64,000 nucleotides of DNA from Bacteroidota bacterium (GTDB taxonomy: Bacteria; Bacteroidota; Bacteroidia; B-17B0; Aurantibacillaceae), in NCBI GenBank assembly GCA_029237825.1, contig JAQZBQ010000013.1, forward strand, positions 39,614 to 103,613, given 5' to 3'. The notes below the pieces were generated by a model that ran no database searches, had not been told where the DNA came from, and saw only the letters and a program-made list of their open reading frames with translations. Below, piece by piece: positions 1 through 9,881 of the stretch. Numbering within the stretch: the stretch's first letter is position 1; every line of letters starts with the position of its first letter. The position numbers and the translations under genes were made by a program.

Positions 1-258
1 CTTAAAAAGACGGCCGTCCAAAGTAACAGCAATGGTTTTAAAGGGTGCGTTTACGCTTTGCCACTGAGATTTATAGTTTGCAATAACTCTCAGTTCGTGA
101 GGAACGCCAACATTTGCCGGATTAAGTAAAACGGGAGTTTCATCGAATTGTGAAAAATGAATGTCTTGTGAAAACGACTCACCGCTTACTAAAACGCTCA
201 GAAAGAGACCTGTTATTTTTAAAAATGCTGCCTTCATGTAGGGTAGTTTATTATTCAT
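1..258 (-). CDS. PorP/SprF family outer-membrane protein (5' part only)
   Basis: N-terminal 86 codons of a minus-strand gene cut by the window edge. A signal peptide is followed by a DIHFSQFDETPVLLNPAN-type segment, the hallmark start of PorP/SprF proteins. These are outer-membrane barrels that work with one T9SS cargo protein each. The ATG at 258 shares one base with the TAA stop of the upstream adhesin gene (TAATG), which suggests translational coupling. A second in-frame ATG at 237 gives a cleaner signal peptide (MKAAFLKITGLFLSVLVSG) and could be the true start. The pairing suggests this protein helps export or anchor the adjacent 1811-residue adhesin, as SprF does for SprB. Confidence 0.88.
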   Translation of the reverse strand, partial: MNNKLPYMKAAFLKITGLFLSVLVSGESFSQDIHFSQFDETPVLLNPANVGVPHELRVIANYKSQWQSVNAPFKTIAVTLDGRLFK

Positions 259-3200
259 TATTTCACAATCGATATACTTCCTTTTTGAATTACATCTTCA
301 CCGTCAACAGTAGCTTTTAAATAATAAGCAAAAGCTGCCGGATCCATTTTTTTTCCGTTAAAGGTTCCGTCCCATCCAAATGCCGGGTCGTTTGAAGTAA
401 ATACTTTTTCGCCCCAACGATCGAAAATGACAAACTCCATGTTTTCGATACAATTTCCGTAAACGTATAATACATCATTCTGACCGTCGTCGTTCGGTGA
501 AAATGCTGTAGGTACAAAGACTTCACCACACTTAATGTCCACTACAATTGTCACGGTATCAGTACCGATACAACCGCCTGAGATGGTTGTTAATGTGTAG
601 GTAGTAGTCACATTTGGTGATGCTATTGTATTGGTGCAAGTAGAACAACTCAACGAGACGGATGGCGTCCATACAACCGTCGATCCAACAGGCACAGTTC
701 CATTGAGTGCTGCGCTTTCTCCGGCAAAAATGGTCGCGCCGATCCCAGCATCTACCGAAAGCACTCCTGAAGAACTTACATAGCAGGTAGACGATACTGA
801 ACAGCCTGCGCCGTCTGTAACAGTTACGGTATAAACTCCTGCGGATAGCCCTGTAACCGTATTGCTGTTACTGTTTACACTCCACAAAACTGATAGCGCG
901 CCGGTTCCCCCGCTGGCCAACACGGATGCAGTTCCGTCATAGTTTCCACAAGTTGCCGGTGTTGTCGATAAGGAAAGTGATATCGCTGCTGGTTGAGTGA
1001 TATTTAAAGTAATGGTATTGATACATCCCGATCCATATCCAACAAAAACTGTATATACACCGGCGGTTAAACCTGTTGCGGAAGGGCTACTTCCTCCGCT
1101 TGGTAACCATGTGTATGTGTAAGGCCCCGAACCGCTAGTAGCGTTGATTGATGCTCCACCGTTCGACGCACCAAAGCATGTTAAATTGGTTTGAGACGTT
1201 ACAGATAATGTCGGTCCACCGGCAGCGCCATTTATAGTTGTTACGGAAGTGGTTTGGCATCCGTTTGCGTCGGTTACTTTTACCGTATAGTTTCCGGCGG
1301 ACAAATTTGAAATGACAGCGGTGTTTGCTCCTGAAGGGCTCCAGCTATATGTATACCCTGGAGTTCCTCCCGACGGAGTTACTGTTGCACTCCCAACACT
1401 TGTTCCGCACCCGGTTGGTGAGTTAAAAACCGGTGCGGATAAAGCCAATGATGGTTGCGTGATTGAAATGGTTCCTGATCCTGTACACCCGGATCCATCC
1501 CTAACAACGATAGTATAGATCCCTGCAGCGAGGCTATTTTGAGTAGAACCTGTCAGGTTGCCGGGACTCCATGTATAGGAATAAGCGCTGCTGCCACCGG
1601 TTGCATTGATTGTTGCTGATCCTGTAGATGCACCAAAACAACTTACACTCGCTTGAGAAACAACGGATATTGTAGGCCCAGAGGTAGAATTTAAATTGAG
1701 TGTAAGTGTTACAGAACAGCCTTTGGAATCCGTTACCAAAACAGAGTTTGGCCCGGCGGTAAGATTAGATGCTGAGGATCCTGATCCACCGTTGGGAGTC
1801 CAGCTGTAAGTATATCCGGGCGTTCCGCCATTAGCTGTAACAGTAGCTGTTCCGTTGCTTGATCCGCACCCAGGTGCCGTGGAGGCAGAGATAGCCGCAG
1901 TAAGTGCGGTTGAAGGTTGAGAAATCGATAAGGTCCCTGAGCCAATACAATTATTTGCGTCTGCAACCTGAACAGTATACACTCCTGCGCTCAAACTGGT
2001 TTGTGTCGCGCCGGTTAAATTTCCCGGTGTCCAGGTGAACGTATAAACTCCGGTTCCACCTGTACCCCCGACTGTCGCAGTTCCGGTGTTGGCCCCGAAA
2101 CAATTTACATTCGTTTGCGACGTAACTGAAAGTAATGGCCCACCAGAAGAGCTAATGTTCGCGATTGCTGTTGCCGTACAGCCGTTTGCATCTGTAACGG
2201 TTACTGTATTACTGCCTGCTGTTAAGCCTGTTGCGCCTGCTGAGGTGCCTCCTGTGGGCGCCCAGTTATATGAATAGCCTGCTGTACCACCGCTTGCAGT
2301 AACAGTTGCCCCGCCAGTTCCACCCGAGGAACCGGCACTGCTTAAAGTGATATCATCTACAGCAAAAGACGGATCAGAACCGGCGCCGTTATCATTATTT
2401 ACCCATCTGTACCCGATTTTTATTGAAGCATTGTTGTTGGCGCTGGCAGGTAAGGTAATAGTGCGCAATGCCCATTCTCCCTGACTACCGCCGCATACAA
2501 CGGTTTTAGGCATATTGTCAATCTGTGCCCAGGTAGTCCCATTAAAATACCAAAGTGTGGCATCATCAACAGTTGTTTCACCACCTTCAATGTATTTAAA
2601 AGTAAGGGTGATATTACTTTTACCAGTACAATTTATTGTAGGGGATTCAGCGCGTTTGTCTGCACTCACCGCATTTGAACCTAAACCGGTATCATAAGCT
2701 GCGCCGCAATCACCCGCTGGGCAGAAAAGAAAAGCTGCCGGTGATGTCGAAACATTCCCAACATGTAAGGTTCTATTTGTGGAACCCGCACCAAGGCAAC
2801 CATCACCACAAACACCTACTGCCATTCCGGATTCAGTAGCGCTGACATACCATTGGTTGGCTGACGCGTCGTTTGTTCCCGTATTTGTTACAGTCCAGGC
2901 ACCGTTTGTGCCGGTAAATGCCGAAGCTAACGCGCCCTGGTTACAACCTGTGCCGAATGTTTCGGTCCAGAAAGTTGAAGTTGTGGTGCCTGACCCGCAG
3001 CTTGCAGCCGTCGTAGCTGTAATGACAGCATTTAAGGCAGAAGCCGGCTGGGTAATGGAAACTGTTCCTGTTCCGGAGCATTGATTCTGATCTTTGATAG
3101 CGATCGTATATATGCCTGCGGCGAGATTGAATTGAGTTGCTCCTGTTAAATTTCCAGGTGACCACGTATAAGAGTACGCTACAGCTCCACCACTTGTGTT

Positions 3201-5693
3201 TACACTGGCACTACCTGTACTTGCACCAAAGCAATTCACATTGGTTTGTGATGTTACAGCCATGGTTAAAGTTGGGCAAGTCGGTGTAGAACATGAAGGA
3301 ATGGAAGCTAATGTAGTAAAAGTATAAGTGATACCGCTCGCCAGGTCTTTTACTTTTATTGGAAATACAGTTGAGGATGGCGCCGAAACTGTTGTGCCGG
3401 AAGCTGTCCAAGTAGGTACCGTAACTCCGGCGCACACAAACGGAGCGCAGTTTCCGAACGGACATCCAGAACAGTCCACCGAAGTGGTTGTGCTCGACCA
3501 TGTATAGGTACTGGTTCCGTTAACTACAGAAAGTGATCCTGAATTAACACATAGAGATATCGTTCCGCAGGTAGTTACAACAATACTTGTAGTTCCTGAT
3601 CCACAAGCAAGACTGTATGTTATGACATGTGTGCCTGCGCCAGCAGTTGCCGGGTTAAATGTTCCATTCGTAGCATTTGTAATTCCTGTTCCACTCCACG
3701 TCCCGCCGGCCGAAGCAGCAGTTAAATTAATGGGTGCACCCGTGGTACATTGACTCGGGGGCTGGCAAATGCTAACATCACAGCATGTTAATGATAGTGT
3801 GGCCCCAGCGGTTAAAGAGCTAAATGATTGAATATATCCAGTTCTTGATGCAGTACCGGAGTTGCCGGTAGAACCACAAGCAATGACATCACCTGAGGTA
3901 CTCACATGCACATCGTATACATTAAAAGGAACAGCAACGGTTGCGAGTTGAACCAAGGCTGAACTAAATTTTGTTACGGCATTGGTGGAACCTACATAGA
4001 TATTGCCTGCAGCATCAATGTCAATGCCGCTGCAACTAACTGCCTTCTGGCCCAGACTTGTAGTAGCGGCCCCGCCCGGAATAGCAACTGATGCAATAAT
4101 AGATCCATTTGCAAGGGATCGTTTGTATAGTGTAGTTCCGTTATGGGTATACACGAAATTCATATCAGCCCGGATTGCCATAATTCCTGTATTATCATAC
4201 CTGAAATTTTCACATTTATAAGAGAAGCCATGTGTACTGTTAGTTTTATAGAGACCCGAAGTCCCTCCACATGAACTAAAATTCTGATTGATGAAACCGA
4301 TAGTATCCAGAGTAAGGAAGTAATATTTTCCATTTCCGCAGGAAGTAATCGATCGTACTTCCTGAATGCTGGGTGGAAATCCAAATGCCGATCCGTATGC
4401 AACAATCTTAGTGCTTAACACGGCTCCATTTGTGGTGTTGATATCATAAATCGCCCCCCTTAAATTATCAGTTCCGCCAACAATGAGTTTGGTCTGATCG
4501 CAATTGAAAGCAATATTCCAATATTCGGCCAAGGAACTTCCGCCTACACTCCAAATTAAGCCGCCGGCTGTACTGACTTTTTGGATGCCTGCCGAGGTTC
4601 CGTTCGTAACGTAGGAAATGCCTGCATTATCGGTAGCGAAGGTCCCGAGCCATGAAGTTGTATCATAGGGCGTGTTATAGGTCCACTGTATTGCACCGGC
4701 AGCATTGTATTTTAAAAGCTGCAAAGGAGAAGTTCCACCAATCAGGTAAACATTTCCTGCGCCGTCTTTTTCACACTCCCACACGCAATCCCAGTTATTT
4801 GTAAAGGCGGGTGTTTGCGTCCAGGGATCGATTATAACGGTTTTGCTATTATCGTAATTGCCAAGCTGGAATGAAACAGTTTTTCCCGACTTAACAAACG
4901 CTGAAGGAATGGTAGATGATTTATTATCATTCAAAAAGGTTAAAGGTGCGTGATCAATGATATCGCCCAATTTAGTACGGATGTGAATATTGCCATTCCC
5001 TTTCAAAGATACCTGACTATCGTAAACCATTTTAATGTTGGAAGGATCTGCTCCTGGATGCAAGATCACCGAGTATTTTAAGCCTTCTTTGTCAGAGAAA
5101 ATATACTCTACGTCAATTTTTGGGTAGATGCTTTTGTATGTTATTTTCCGGTATCCTTTAATATTATTTATATTCCTTATCCCGCCACCTTCTTGCATTA
5201 GTGAATAACTATGATAATCGGAAGTGAGTTCTGCTCCTTCAATTTCAACATCAGGGTTTCCGCCATGCCAGAACATATTTACTTGATCATCCTTAACATT
5301 TAACTGATGTTCTTCTTTTTCATGACGCATATGTTCATCCGGATTTCTGAATTCCTCCCTGCGTTCCCGTTCCATCTCCCTGGCATCCTTCTTTTTCTTT
5401 GTCGTTTCAATGAAAGTGTAGATAATACCCTTTTTTGTAAAATAAATTTTTGTTCCGCCGTGGTCTACAGCAAACAAAACCGGAGCATCATTTCCAAAAG
5501 AAGCCGGAATCACGAACTGGCCTTTATTTTCAATGAAAGACTTTTGAAACTCGAATTTTTTGGTCCACGATGCACTACTTCCCACTTGTGCTAGAAGCGA
5601 ATTTTCTCCTGAGCTAAAAAAACCAAGGGCAGCGACAAACAGATAAGAATGTAAAAAAGATCTCATGCTTTTAGTATTAGTTAAGACAAACAA
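258..5693 (-). CDS. SprB-repeat surface adhesin with T9SS type B sorting domain
   Basis: 1811-residue exported protein. After a signal peptide, residues about 50-300 (FIENKGQF start) resemble the DUF7948-type domain common at the N-terminus of Bacteroidota surface proteins. A WD/SBBP-like propeller region follows (about 300-640), then Cys-rich linkers. From about residue 820 to 1700 there are eight SprB-type repeats (pattern TSQTNVNCFGASTG, YSYTWSPG, LAAGIYT, ITQP). One of them is interrupted by a roughly 220-residue jelly-roll-like insert. The last 85 residues (FVPTAFSPNDDGQNDVLYV, FDRWGEKVF, GWDGTFNGK) are a gliding-motility/type B CTD that targets the T9SS. The PorP/SprF-like gene follows directly. 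Role inferred: cell-surface adhesion or gliding. A hairpin lies just upstream (5718-5739). Confidence 0.93.
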   Translation of the reverse strand: MFVLTNTKSMRSFLHSYLFVAALGFFSSGENSLLAQVGSSASWTKKFEFQKSFIENKGQFVIPASFGNDAPVLFAVDHGGTKIYFTKKGIIYTFIETTKKKKDAREMERERREEFRNPDEHMRHEKEEHQLNVKDDQVNMFWHGGNPDVEIEGAELTSDYHSYSLMQEGGGIRNINNIKGYRKITYKSIYPKIDVEYIFSDKEGLKYSVILHPGADPSNIKMVYDSQVSLKGNGNIHIRTKLGDIIDHAPLTFLNDNKSSTIPSAFVKSGKTVSFQLGNYDNSKTVIIDPWTQTPAFTNNWDCVWECEKDGAGNVYLIGGTSPLQLLKYNAAGAIQWTYNTPYDTTSWLGTFATDNAGISYVTNGTSAGIQKVSTAGGLIWSVGGSSLAEYWNIAFNCDQTKLIVGGTDNLRGAIYDINTTNGAVLSTKIVAYGSAFGFPPSIQEVRSITSCGNGKYYFLTLDTIGFINQNFSSCGGTSGLYKTNSTHGFSYKCENFRYDNTGIMAIRADMNFVYTHNGTTLYKRSLANGSIIASVAIPGGAATTSLGQKAVSCSGIDIDAAGNIYVGSTNAVTKFSSALVQLATVAVPFNVYDVHVSTSGDVIACGSTGNSGTASRTGYIQSFSSLTAGATLSLTCCDVSICQPPSQCTTGAPINLTAASAGGTWSGTGITNATNGTFNPATAGAGTHVITYSLACGSGTTSIVVTTCGTISLCVNSGSLSVVNGTSTYTWSSTTTSVDCSGCPFGNCAPFVCAGVTVPTWTASGTTVSAPSSTVFPIKVKDLASGITYTFTTLASIPSCSTPTCPTLTMAVTSQTNVNCFGASTGSASVNTSGGAVAYSYTWSPGNLTGATQFNLAAGIYTIAIKDQNQCSGTGTVSITQPASALNAVITATTAASCGSGTTTSTFWTETFGTGCNQGALASAFTGTNGAWTVTNTGTNDASANQWYVSATESGMAVGVCGDGCLGAGSTNRTLHVGNVSTSPAAFLFCPAGDCGAAYDTGLGSNAVSADKRAESPTINCTGKSNITLTFKYIEGGETTVDDATLWYFNGTTWAQIDNMPKTVVCGGSQGEWALRTITLPASANNNASIKIGYRWVNNDNGAGSDPSFAVDDITLSSAGSSGGTGGATVTASGGTAGYSYNWAPTGGTSAGATGLTAGSNTVTVTDANGCTATAIANISSSGGPLLSVTSQTNVNCFGANTGTATVGGTGGTGVYTFTWTPGNLTGATQTSLSAGVYTVQVADANNCIGSGTLSISQPSTALTAAISASTAPGCGSSNGTATVTANGGTPGYTYSWTPNGGSGSSASNLTAGPNSVLVTDSKGCSVTLTLNLNSTSGPTISVVSQASVSCFGASTGSATINATGGSSAYSYTWSPGNLTGSTQNSLAAGIYTIVVRDGSGCTGSGTISITQPSLALSAPVFNSPTGCGTSVGSATVTPSGGTPGYTYSWSPSGANTAVISNLSAGNYTVKVTDANGCQTTSVTTINGAAGGPTLSVTSQTNLTCFGASNGGASINATSGSGPYTYTWLPSGGSSPSATGLTAGVYTVFVGYGSGCINTITLNITQPAAISLSLSTTPATCGNYDGTASVLASGGTGALSVLWSVNSNSNTVTGLSAGVYTVTVTDGAGCSVSSTCYVSSSGVLSVDAGIGATIFAGESAALNGTVPVGSTVVWTPSVSLSCSTCTNTIASPNVTTTYTLTTISGGCIGTDTVTIVVDIKCGEVFVPTAFSPNDDGQNDVLYVYGNCIENMEFVIFDRWGEKVFTSNDPAFGWDGTFNGKKMDPAAFAYYLKATVDGEDVIQKGSISIVK

Positions 5694-5717
5694 ATATTAA
5701 AAATTCGGTGCAAGAAA

Positions 5718-5739
5718 ATTAGGGGGCTGACCCTCTAAT
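5718..5739. repeat. Inverted repeat upstream of the adhesin gene
   Basis: ATTAGGGGG, 4-base loop, CCCTCTAAT: nine-base arms with a single mismatch, 25 bases upstream of the adhesin start. It could be a 5'-leader hairpin or an operator. Nothing in the sequence decides between these. Confidence 0.4.
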
Positions 5740-5868
5740 ATTTCATTTCTAAAGGACGTATGAAACCGATTATGGAGGCCATGGGTTTCGTATGGTCAAG
5801 TTCGTAAATTAATACGACAACCAGAAATTATTTTTTCATAGTGGGTTGGTAAGGATCATTTAAAACAG

Positions 5869-5897
5869 AAAAAGCACCCTTTCAAGGATGCTTTTTT
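5869..5897 (-). terminator. Rho-independent terminator of the TonB receptor gene
   Basis: AAAAAGCA and TGCTTTTT arms enclose a further CCTT/AAGG stem, with a T-rich tail on the minus strand. It lies 22 bases beyond the stop of the TonB-dependent receptor gene. Confidence 0.7.
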
Positions 5898-5918
5898 ATG
5901 TTTCATTTACAAAGCCTT

Positions 5919-8330
5919 TTAAAGTTTATACCTCAAACTTATTATGATATTCCTGCCCGGAGCATTGATGCCACTGGCAAAGGTTCTATACCTGTTATTG
6001 GTGATGTTTTCACAGGATGCATTTAAACGGAGTGATTTTGTGATGTTAAATCCTAAGCGAATATTCAGGGTAAACCATCCGGGCATTCCATTGCTTGTGG
6101 CATAAGGTAGGTTGTCTTCGCCGCTCGGGCTGTAATCAGTCAATGCTTTCTTACCGTTATAGCGAACAAAGAATTCGCCATCCAGGTTTTTATTTTTATA
6201 AATCAGACTGGTTTGACCGAACATTGGAGCTATGTGATCAAGAGGGATAACTGTATCCTTTTTGGTATCTGTGTACCTTCCGTAATTATAATTCATCACG
6301 CTTTTAAATGAAAGGTGTTCATTAAAATCAAACTGAACCCCACCTGAAAGACCAAGGATATAAGCATTATCAGCGTTTTGTGTTGCCTGAACTTTGCTTT
6401 TAACACCTTGGTAAGTAGCAGAGTCTTTGCAATTGAATTTATAGTCCCTTACCACAAGAGCATTTGTAAGGCTCGTGTAGTAAGCGGTAATGTCAAACTT
6501 AAATTTACTCTGAAACACCTTATTGATTCCAAGTTCAAAATTGTAAGAATATTCGGGTTTTAAATCCGGATTGGGAACAATTACAATTCCGCCTGTTCCT
6601 TCGAAAACCTTGGTCATGTCATCGATGTTAGGGGCACGAAAACCACTGTTTGTTAAAAAGGAGACTTTGTATTCGTCGGTTGATTTCCAGGTAAATCCTA
6701 ATGAACCCGTTACGGCTTGATTTTTTTGCCGCGCTTCATTAAAAGGCAGCCTTGTTGCCATAAATGTCGTGTCAACAAACCTAGCTGAAAGAGCTGTCGA
6801 TGTAAAACGTATACCATCGGTAATAACAAAAGAATTGGTTACTTCCCATGCATGGGACAAGTAAACAGCGAATGAGTTCATTTGACTTCCGCCATCCGGA
6901 TACCGCGTTTGCGCTTTGCCTTCAGCTCCGCTCAGGATGTTGGTAGTATCTGCTACTGACCCAATATCGTTTGCCGTGAATTCTATCCCATAGCGCAATT
7001 CGTGTTGCTCCTGTATCACTTTATACGCATCTATATTGGCTGATAATACCATTACGTCTTCTCGCTGAGAGGTACGAGCGGTTTTTTGCCAACGTCGGGT
7101 GATTCTATCCTGATCAATTTTCTGATAGGCAAGAATCACTTTCACATTATCAGTCATAATGGTTTTGCGATCAATGTTTAGTGTGTACGATCCCAGTAAG
7201 CGTTTTTGCGGGCCATAGCCATTCTCTGCCCATCTGAATTTTCCGCCTGAATAATCGCCGTTTAGCCGATCGTATCGTGGAAGAAAACCGGATGCTCCGT
7301 ACTGGAAATTAAGATAATGCGTGATGTGCTGTCCTGTTTTAATATTGAATCGCTGCATGATGTCGAGTTGGGTGTAACCACTCCCTCTTTGAAGGTTATT
7401 GTCGGGGTTTATCATCATGGTATCACGGTTGTTCAAACGTTGCTGATAAAAATTCCTGTCCCATGTGTTTGTATATCCATTGAGCTTTGTAGAACCGCTC
7501 ATCACATCGCCAAAATCAGAGTATGTGATGTTGGTAAATGAGGCGAATTTTTTCCAGCCCAGGTTAAAATCGAGATGCCCGGTTTTTTCCTGAACGGCCG
7601 AAGCATACCTCACCATAGCATTCGTTTTCACCAGCATTTTATCATCGGTGCTGAACTGCGCATTCTTTGTGTAAAAATGCATAACACCTCCAAGGGCGTC
7701 GCTGCCATACATTGTTGAGGACGGGCCAAATATAATCTCTGTACGCTCAAGCATGTTAGGATCAATTGTCATGACATCCTGCAAATGGCCGCCACGGTAA
7801 ATTGCATTATTCATACGCACGCCATCAATTACCAGTAACACCTTATTTGCTTCAAATCCCCTTATTGCAGGGCTGCCTCCACCGGCCTGACTTCTTTGAA
7901 CAAAAACCTGTCCGGTGTTTTGCAGTAGGTCGCCGGTAGTTGCAGGATTGGTAAATTCAATATCTTTTTGTTTGATGATTTCCATTTGATAAGGCACATC
8001 CATTTTCGATTCCTCTTTTCGGTTAGCAGAAAAAACGATTTCATCCAGAAAGACGGATTTTGCATGGAGGTTTACCGATACATCTGATGATGAAAGAAAA
8101 ATTTTTTTCGTAGCATAGCCATGTTGGAAGACAAAAGCCGAATCATTTTTTAAAAGCGACGAGGCATCTGCCTTTCCTTTGGGATTGGTTTTAACCTGAT
8201 TGTTATTCTTGTCTTGTATGATGACATTTTCTAAGAGCTCACGCGATGACTGGTCGCGAACGGTAATGGTTTGCCCATTAAATACGAAAGGAACCCCGCC
8301 TATAATAAACAGTAATAATTGTGTTTTCAT
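5919..8330 (-). CDS. TonB-dependent outer-membrane receptor, haem/haemoglobin-receptor-like
   Basis: 803 residues. Signal peptide about 1-19; a short beta-sandwich domain at 20-92 resembling the carboxypeptidase regulatory-like fold; plug domain at about 95-222; 22-strand barrel to the end. The plug carries GGGSPAIRGFEANKVLLVID and VRMNNAIYRGGHLQDVMTID, features shared with haem and haemoglobin receptors of the HmuR/TdhA type. The C-terminus ends in an aromatic-basic strand (NIIISLRYKL). Function: energy-dependent uptake across the outer membrane, driven by TonB-ExbBD. Haem as the substrate is inference from the plug motif; no haem-utilisation gene is adjacent. A terminator follows. The small exported protein upstream (8416-8958) is probably co-expressed. 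Confidence 0.88.
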   Translation of the reverse strand: MKTQLLLFIIGGVPFVFNGQTITVRDQSSRELLENVIIQDKNNNQVKTNPKGKADASSLLKNDSAFVFQHGYATKKIFLSSSDVSVNLHAKSVFLDEIVFSANRKEESKMDVPYQMEIIKQKDIEFTNPATTGDLLQNTGQVFVQRSQAGGGSPAIRGFEANKVLLVIDGVRMNNAIYRGGHLQDVMTIDPNMLERTEIIFGPSSTMYGSDALGGVMHFYTKNAQFSTDDKMLVKTNAMVRYASAVQEKTGHLDFNLGWKKFASFTNITYSDFGDVMSGSTKLNGYTNTWDRNFYQQRLNNRDTMMINPDNNLQRGSGYTQLDIMQRFNIKTGQHITHYLNFQYGASGFLPRYDRLNGDYSGGKFRWAENGYGPQKRLLGSYTLNIDRKTIMTDNVKVILAYQKIDQDRITRRWQKTARTSQREDVMVLSANIDAYKVIQEQHELRYGIEFTANDIGSVADTTNILSGAEGKAQTRYPDGGSQMNSFAVYLSHAWEVTNSFVITDGIRFTSTALSARFVDTTFMATRLPFNEARQKNQAVTGSLGFTWKSTDEYKVSFLTNSGFRAPNIDDMTKVFEGTGGIVIVPNPDLKPEYSYNFELGINKVFQSKFKFDITAYYTSLTNALVVRDYKFNCKDSATYQGVKSKVQATQNADNAYILGLSGGVQFDFNEHLSFKSVMNYNYGRYTDTKKDTVIPLDHIAPMFGQTSLIYKNKNLDGEFFVRYNGKKALTDYSPSGEDNLPYATSNGMPGWFTLNIRLGFNITKSLRLNASCENITNNRYRTFASGINAPGRNIIISLRYKL

Positions 8331-8415
8331 ATTTTTTTTAAATTGAATGAGTAATTAACAGGAAGATCCTATAGATCGCCTGCCAGACATTTAAGGGTTA
8401 AATCCCCGGAATAAT

Positions 8416-8958
8416 TCAATTTAAAAAATCGGGTGGGGGAGTTTCTGCTTGGAGAAAGATGGATGCAATTCTTAAATCTGGTTGGGTACTAAAGAGCTCG
8501 TAGTTTTGCGCATACACATCCGGAAGCACGTACGATGAACCAAAGGTAGTTTTCAGGTTCAATAAACTTTTCAGTAAACTAAATGGTTGCTTGCCTGATT
8601 TATGGGCATCATTGGCGTAAATTTCAGAAAATACGCGTTTCATTTCCATTTCTCGAAAATCCGAAACTGCGATTAATGCTAGTCTGGTTCCCTCCGAACG
8701 GATTTCCAGAATATCATACAATACACCATCATAAACTATTTCCTTGTTCTCGTCTTCCCAAATCAGTTTATCGGTATCCGCATACAATTCACTGGGATGA
8801 ATAAATAAAATGCTTTTGAAAGATGAATGGCGTGTAGTTTTAAGATAGGTTTTAAACTCCTTTTTATAGGATTTGAGAAAATGAAGGTGAATAAAAAATG
8901 TGCCGGAAGAAAAAACCGATATCAGGAAAAAAGCGCTAATAATGGATAGACTTTTCAA
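8416..8958 (-). CDS. Small exported or membrane-anchored protein ahead of the TonB receptor
   Basis: 180 residues with an N-terminal hydrophobic segment (ISAFFLISVFSSGTFFIHLHF) and a C-terminus ending AETPPPDFLN. It lies on the same strand as the TonB receptor, 85 bases upstream. Bacteroidota often carry short exported proteins with a proline-rich C-terminal end directly ahead of TonB receptors, and this may be a divergent member of that group (inference). The His/Cys-pair motifs seen in the common versions are not present here. I do not recognise a catalytic motif. Confidence 0.72.
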   Translation of the reverse strand: MKSLSIISAFFLISVFSSGTFFIHLHFLKSYKKEFKTYLKTTRHSSFKSILFIHPSELYADTDKLIWEDENKEIVYDGVLYDILEIRSEGTRLALIAVSDFREMEMKRVFSEIYANDAHKSGKQPFSLLKSLLNLKTTFGSSYVLPDVYAQNYELFSTQPDLRIASIFLQAETPPPDFLN

Positions 8959-9000
8959 CAGTACTTTACCTTAATGGAATTAAAGATAACGCAAATGTTC

Positions 9001-9031
9001 AAAAAAGCAAAAGAACTGCCAAGAAGGGCAG
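9001..9031 (-). terminator. Probable terminator of the DUF4142 gene
   Basis: CTGCC/GGCAG stem with a 6-base loop. Read on the minus strand it is followed by a T-rich tract ending in six Ts, starting about 20 bases after the DUF4142 stop. Confidence 0.5.
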
Positions 9032-9051
9032 CCCTCTATCTATTAGTAACC

Positions 9052-9684
9052 TTACTGTTTACTTTGCGTGTCGTGTTTTATTCCTGCAACGGATTGGCAA
9101 TTTTGAGCATGTTCGAGGTGAATTCTTAAAGCCGGAAGTTTAGACTTAGCCCATTCTTTTATTTCGCTGTCTGATGCATTCAATGATGCTTCGGTAAACT
9201 TTTCAATGGCATCCTGATGGCCCTTTACCATTAAATCGCAATATGCCTTGTCGAAATCAGAACCCACAAGGTTTTTCAATCGGTCGTAATCGTCAGTATC
9301 TGTACCGGTTAAGGTTTTTGGAACTGTAATTTGTTTTTTTGCCGCCAGAGACTCCACTTCTTTCATCGTTTCCATATGTTCTTTTTCCATCATTTTCCCC
9401 AGATCGTTTACATCCTTTAATGCGTAATTGCTTTGGGCTAATTGGCCGAGTTGGATTTCTTTCAGGTTAATCACATTGGCGTTTACCATAAATTCTGCAT
9501 CTGTTGTTTTAGGCGCAACATGTTGGGATTGGTTTTTTTCATCCGCAATCACATCTGAATCTTTAGCAGGAGTCTCCTTTGTTCCGCAGGATGAAAACAT
9601 CACGGTAAACATAGCAATAATCAGTGCCGTTAAAAATGCTGAAAAAAATGCGGCTCTTCCAAGGGTAGCTTTTTCATTTTCCAT
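9052..9684 (-). CDS. DUF4142 domain lipoprotein
   Basis: 210 residues. Hydrophobic N-terminus (AAFFSAFLTALIIAMF) ends in a lipobox-like FSSCG, so it is probably lipidated and periplasmic. Residues about 60-200 form a helical DUF4142 domain with the typical DAEFMVNANVINLKEIQLGQ start and conserved His pairs (EKEHMETM, KGHQDAIE, IHLEHAQ). The family has a ferritin-like four-helix fold; its biochemical role is unsettled and some members are stress-induced. No operon partner is obvious: 94 bases separate it from the downstream small gene. Confidence 0.88.
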   Translation of the reverse strand: MENEKATLGRAAFFSAFLTALIIAMFTVMFSSCGTKETPAKDSDVIADEKNQSQHVAPKTTDAEFMVNANVINLKEIQLGQLAQSNYALKDVNDLGKMMEKEHMETMKEVESLAAKKQITVPKTLTGTDTDDYDRLKNLVGSDFDKAYCDLMVKGHQDAIEKFTEASLNASDSEIKEWAKSKLPALRIHLEHAQNCQSVAGIKHDTQSKQ

Positions 9685-9881
9685 AAAGGTTACAGTCTTA
9701 AGTTTATAGAGTTACTATAACAAATATGTAAAATGGGAAAAGGAAATATCTTATACTCTTTCCACTAAATCTTATAAAAATCAAGAAGAATGTGGAAAGA
9801 GGAAATGGTTTTGAATTTAAAGAATGCGTAAGGTGATTGTATACCTTCTATATTACATACAACTAATACGTTAGGAGTGCG

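Noticed and set aside
1312..3084. Plus-strand open frames within the 1811-residue adhesin gene
   Set aside because: They are shadows of the repetitive minus-strand coding sequence with no family resemblance or start signals.
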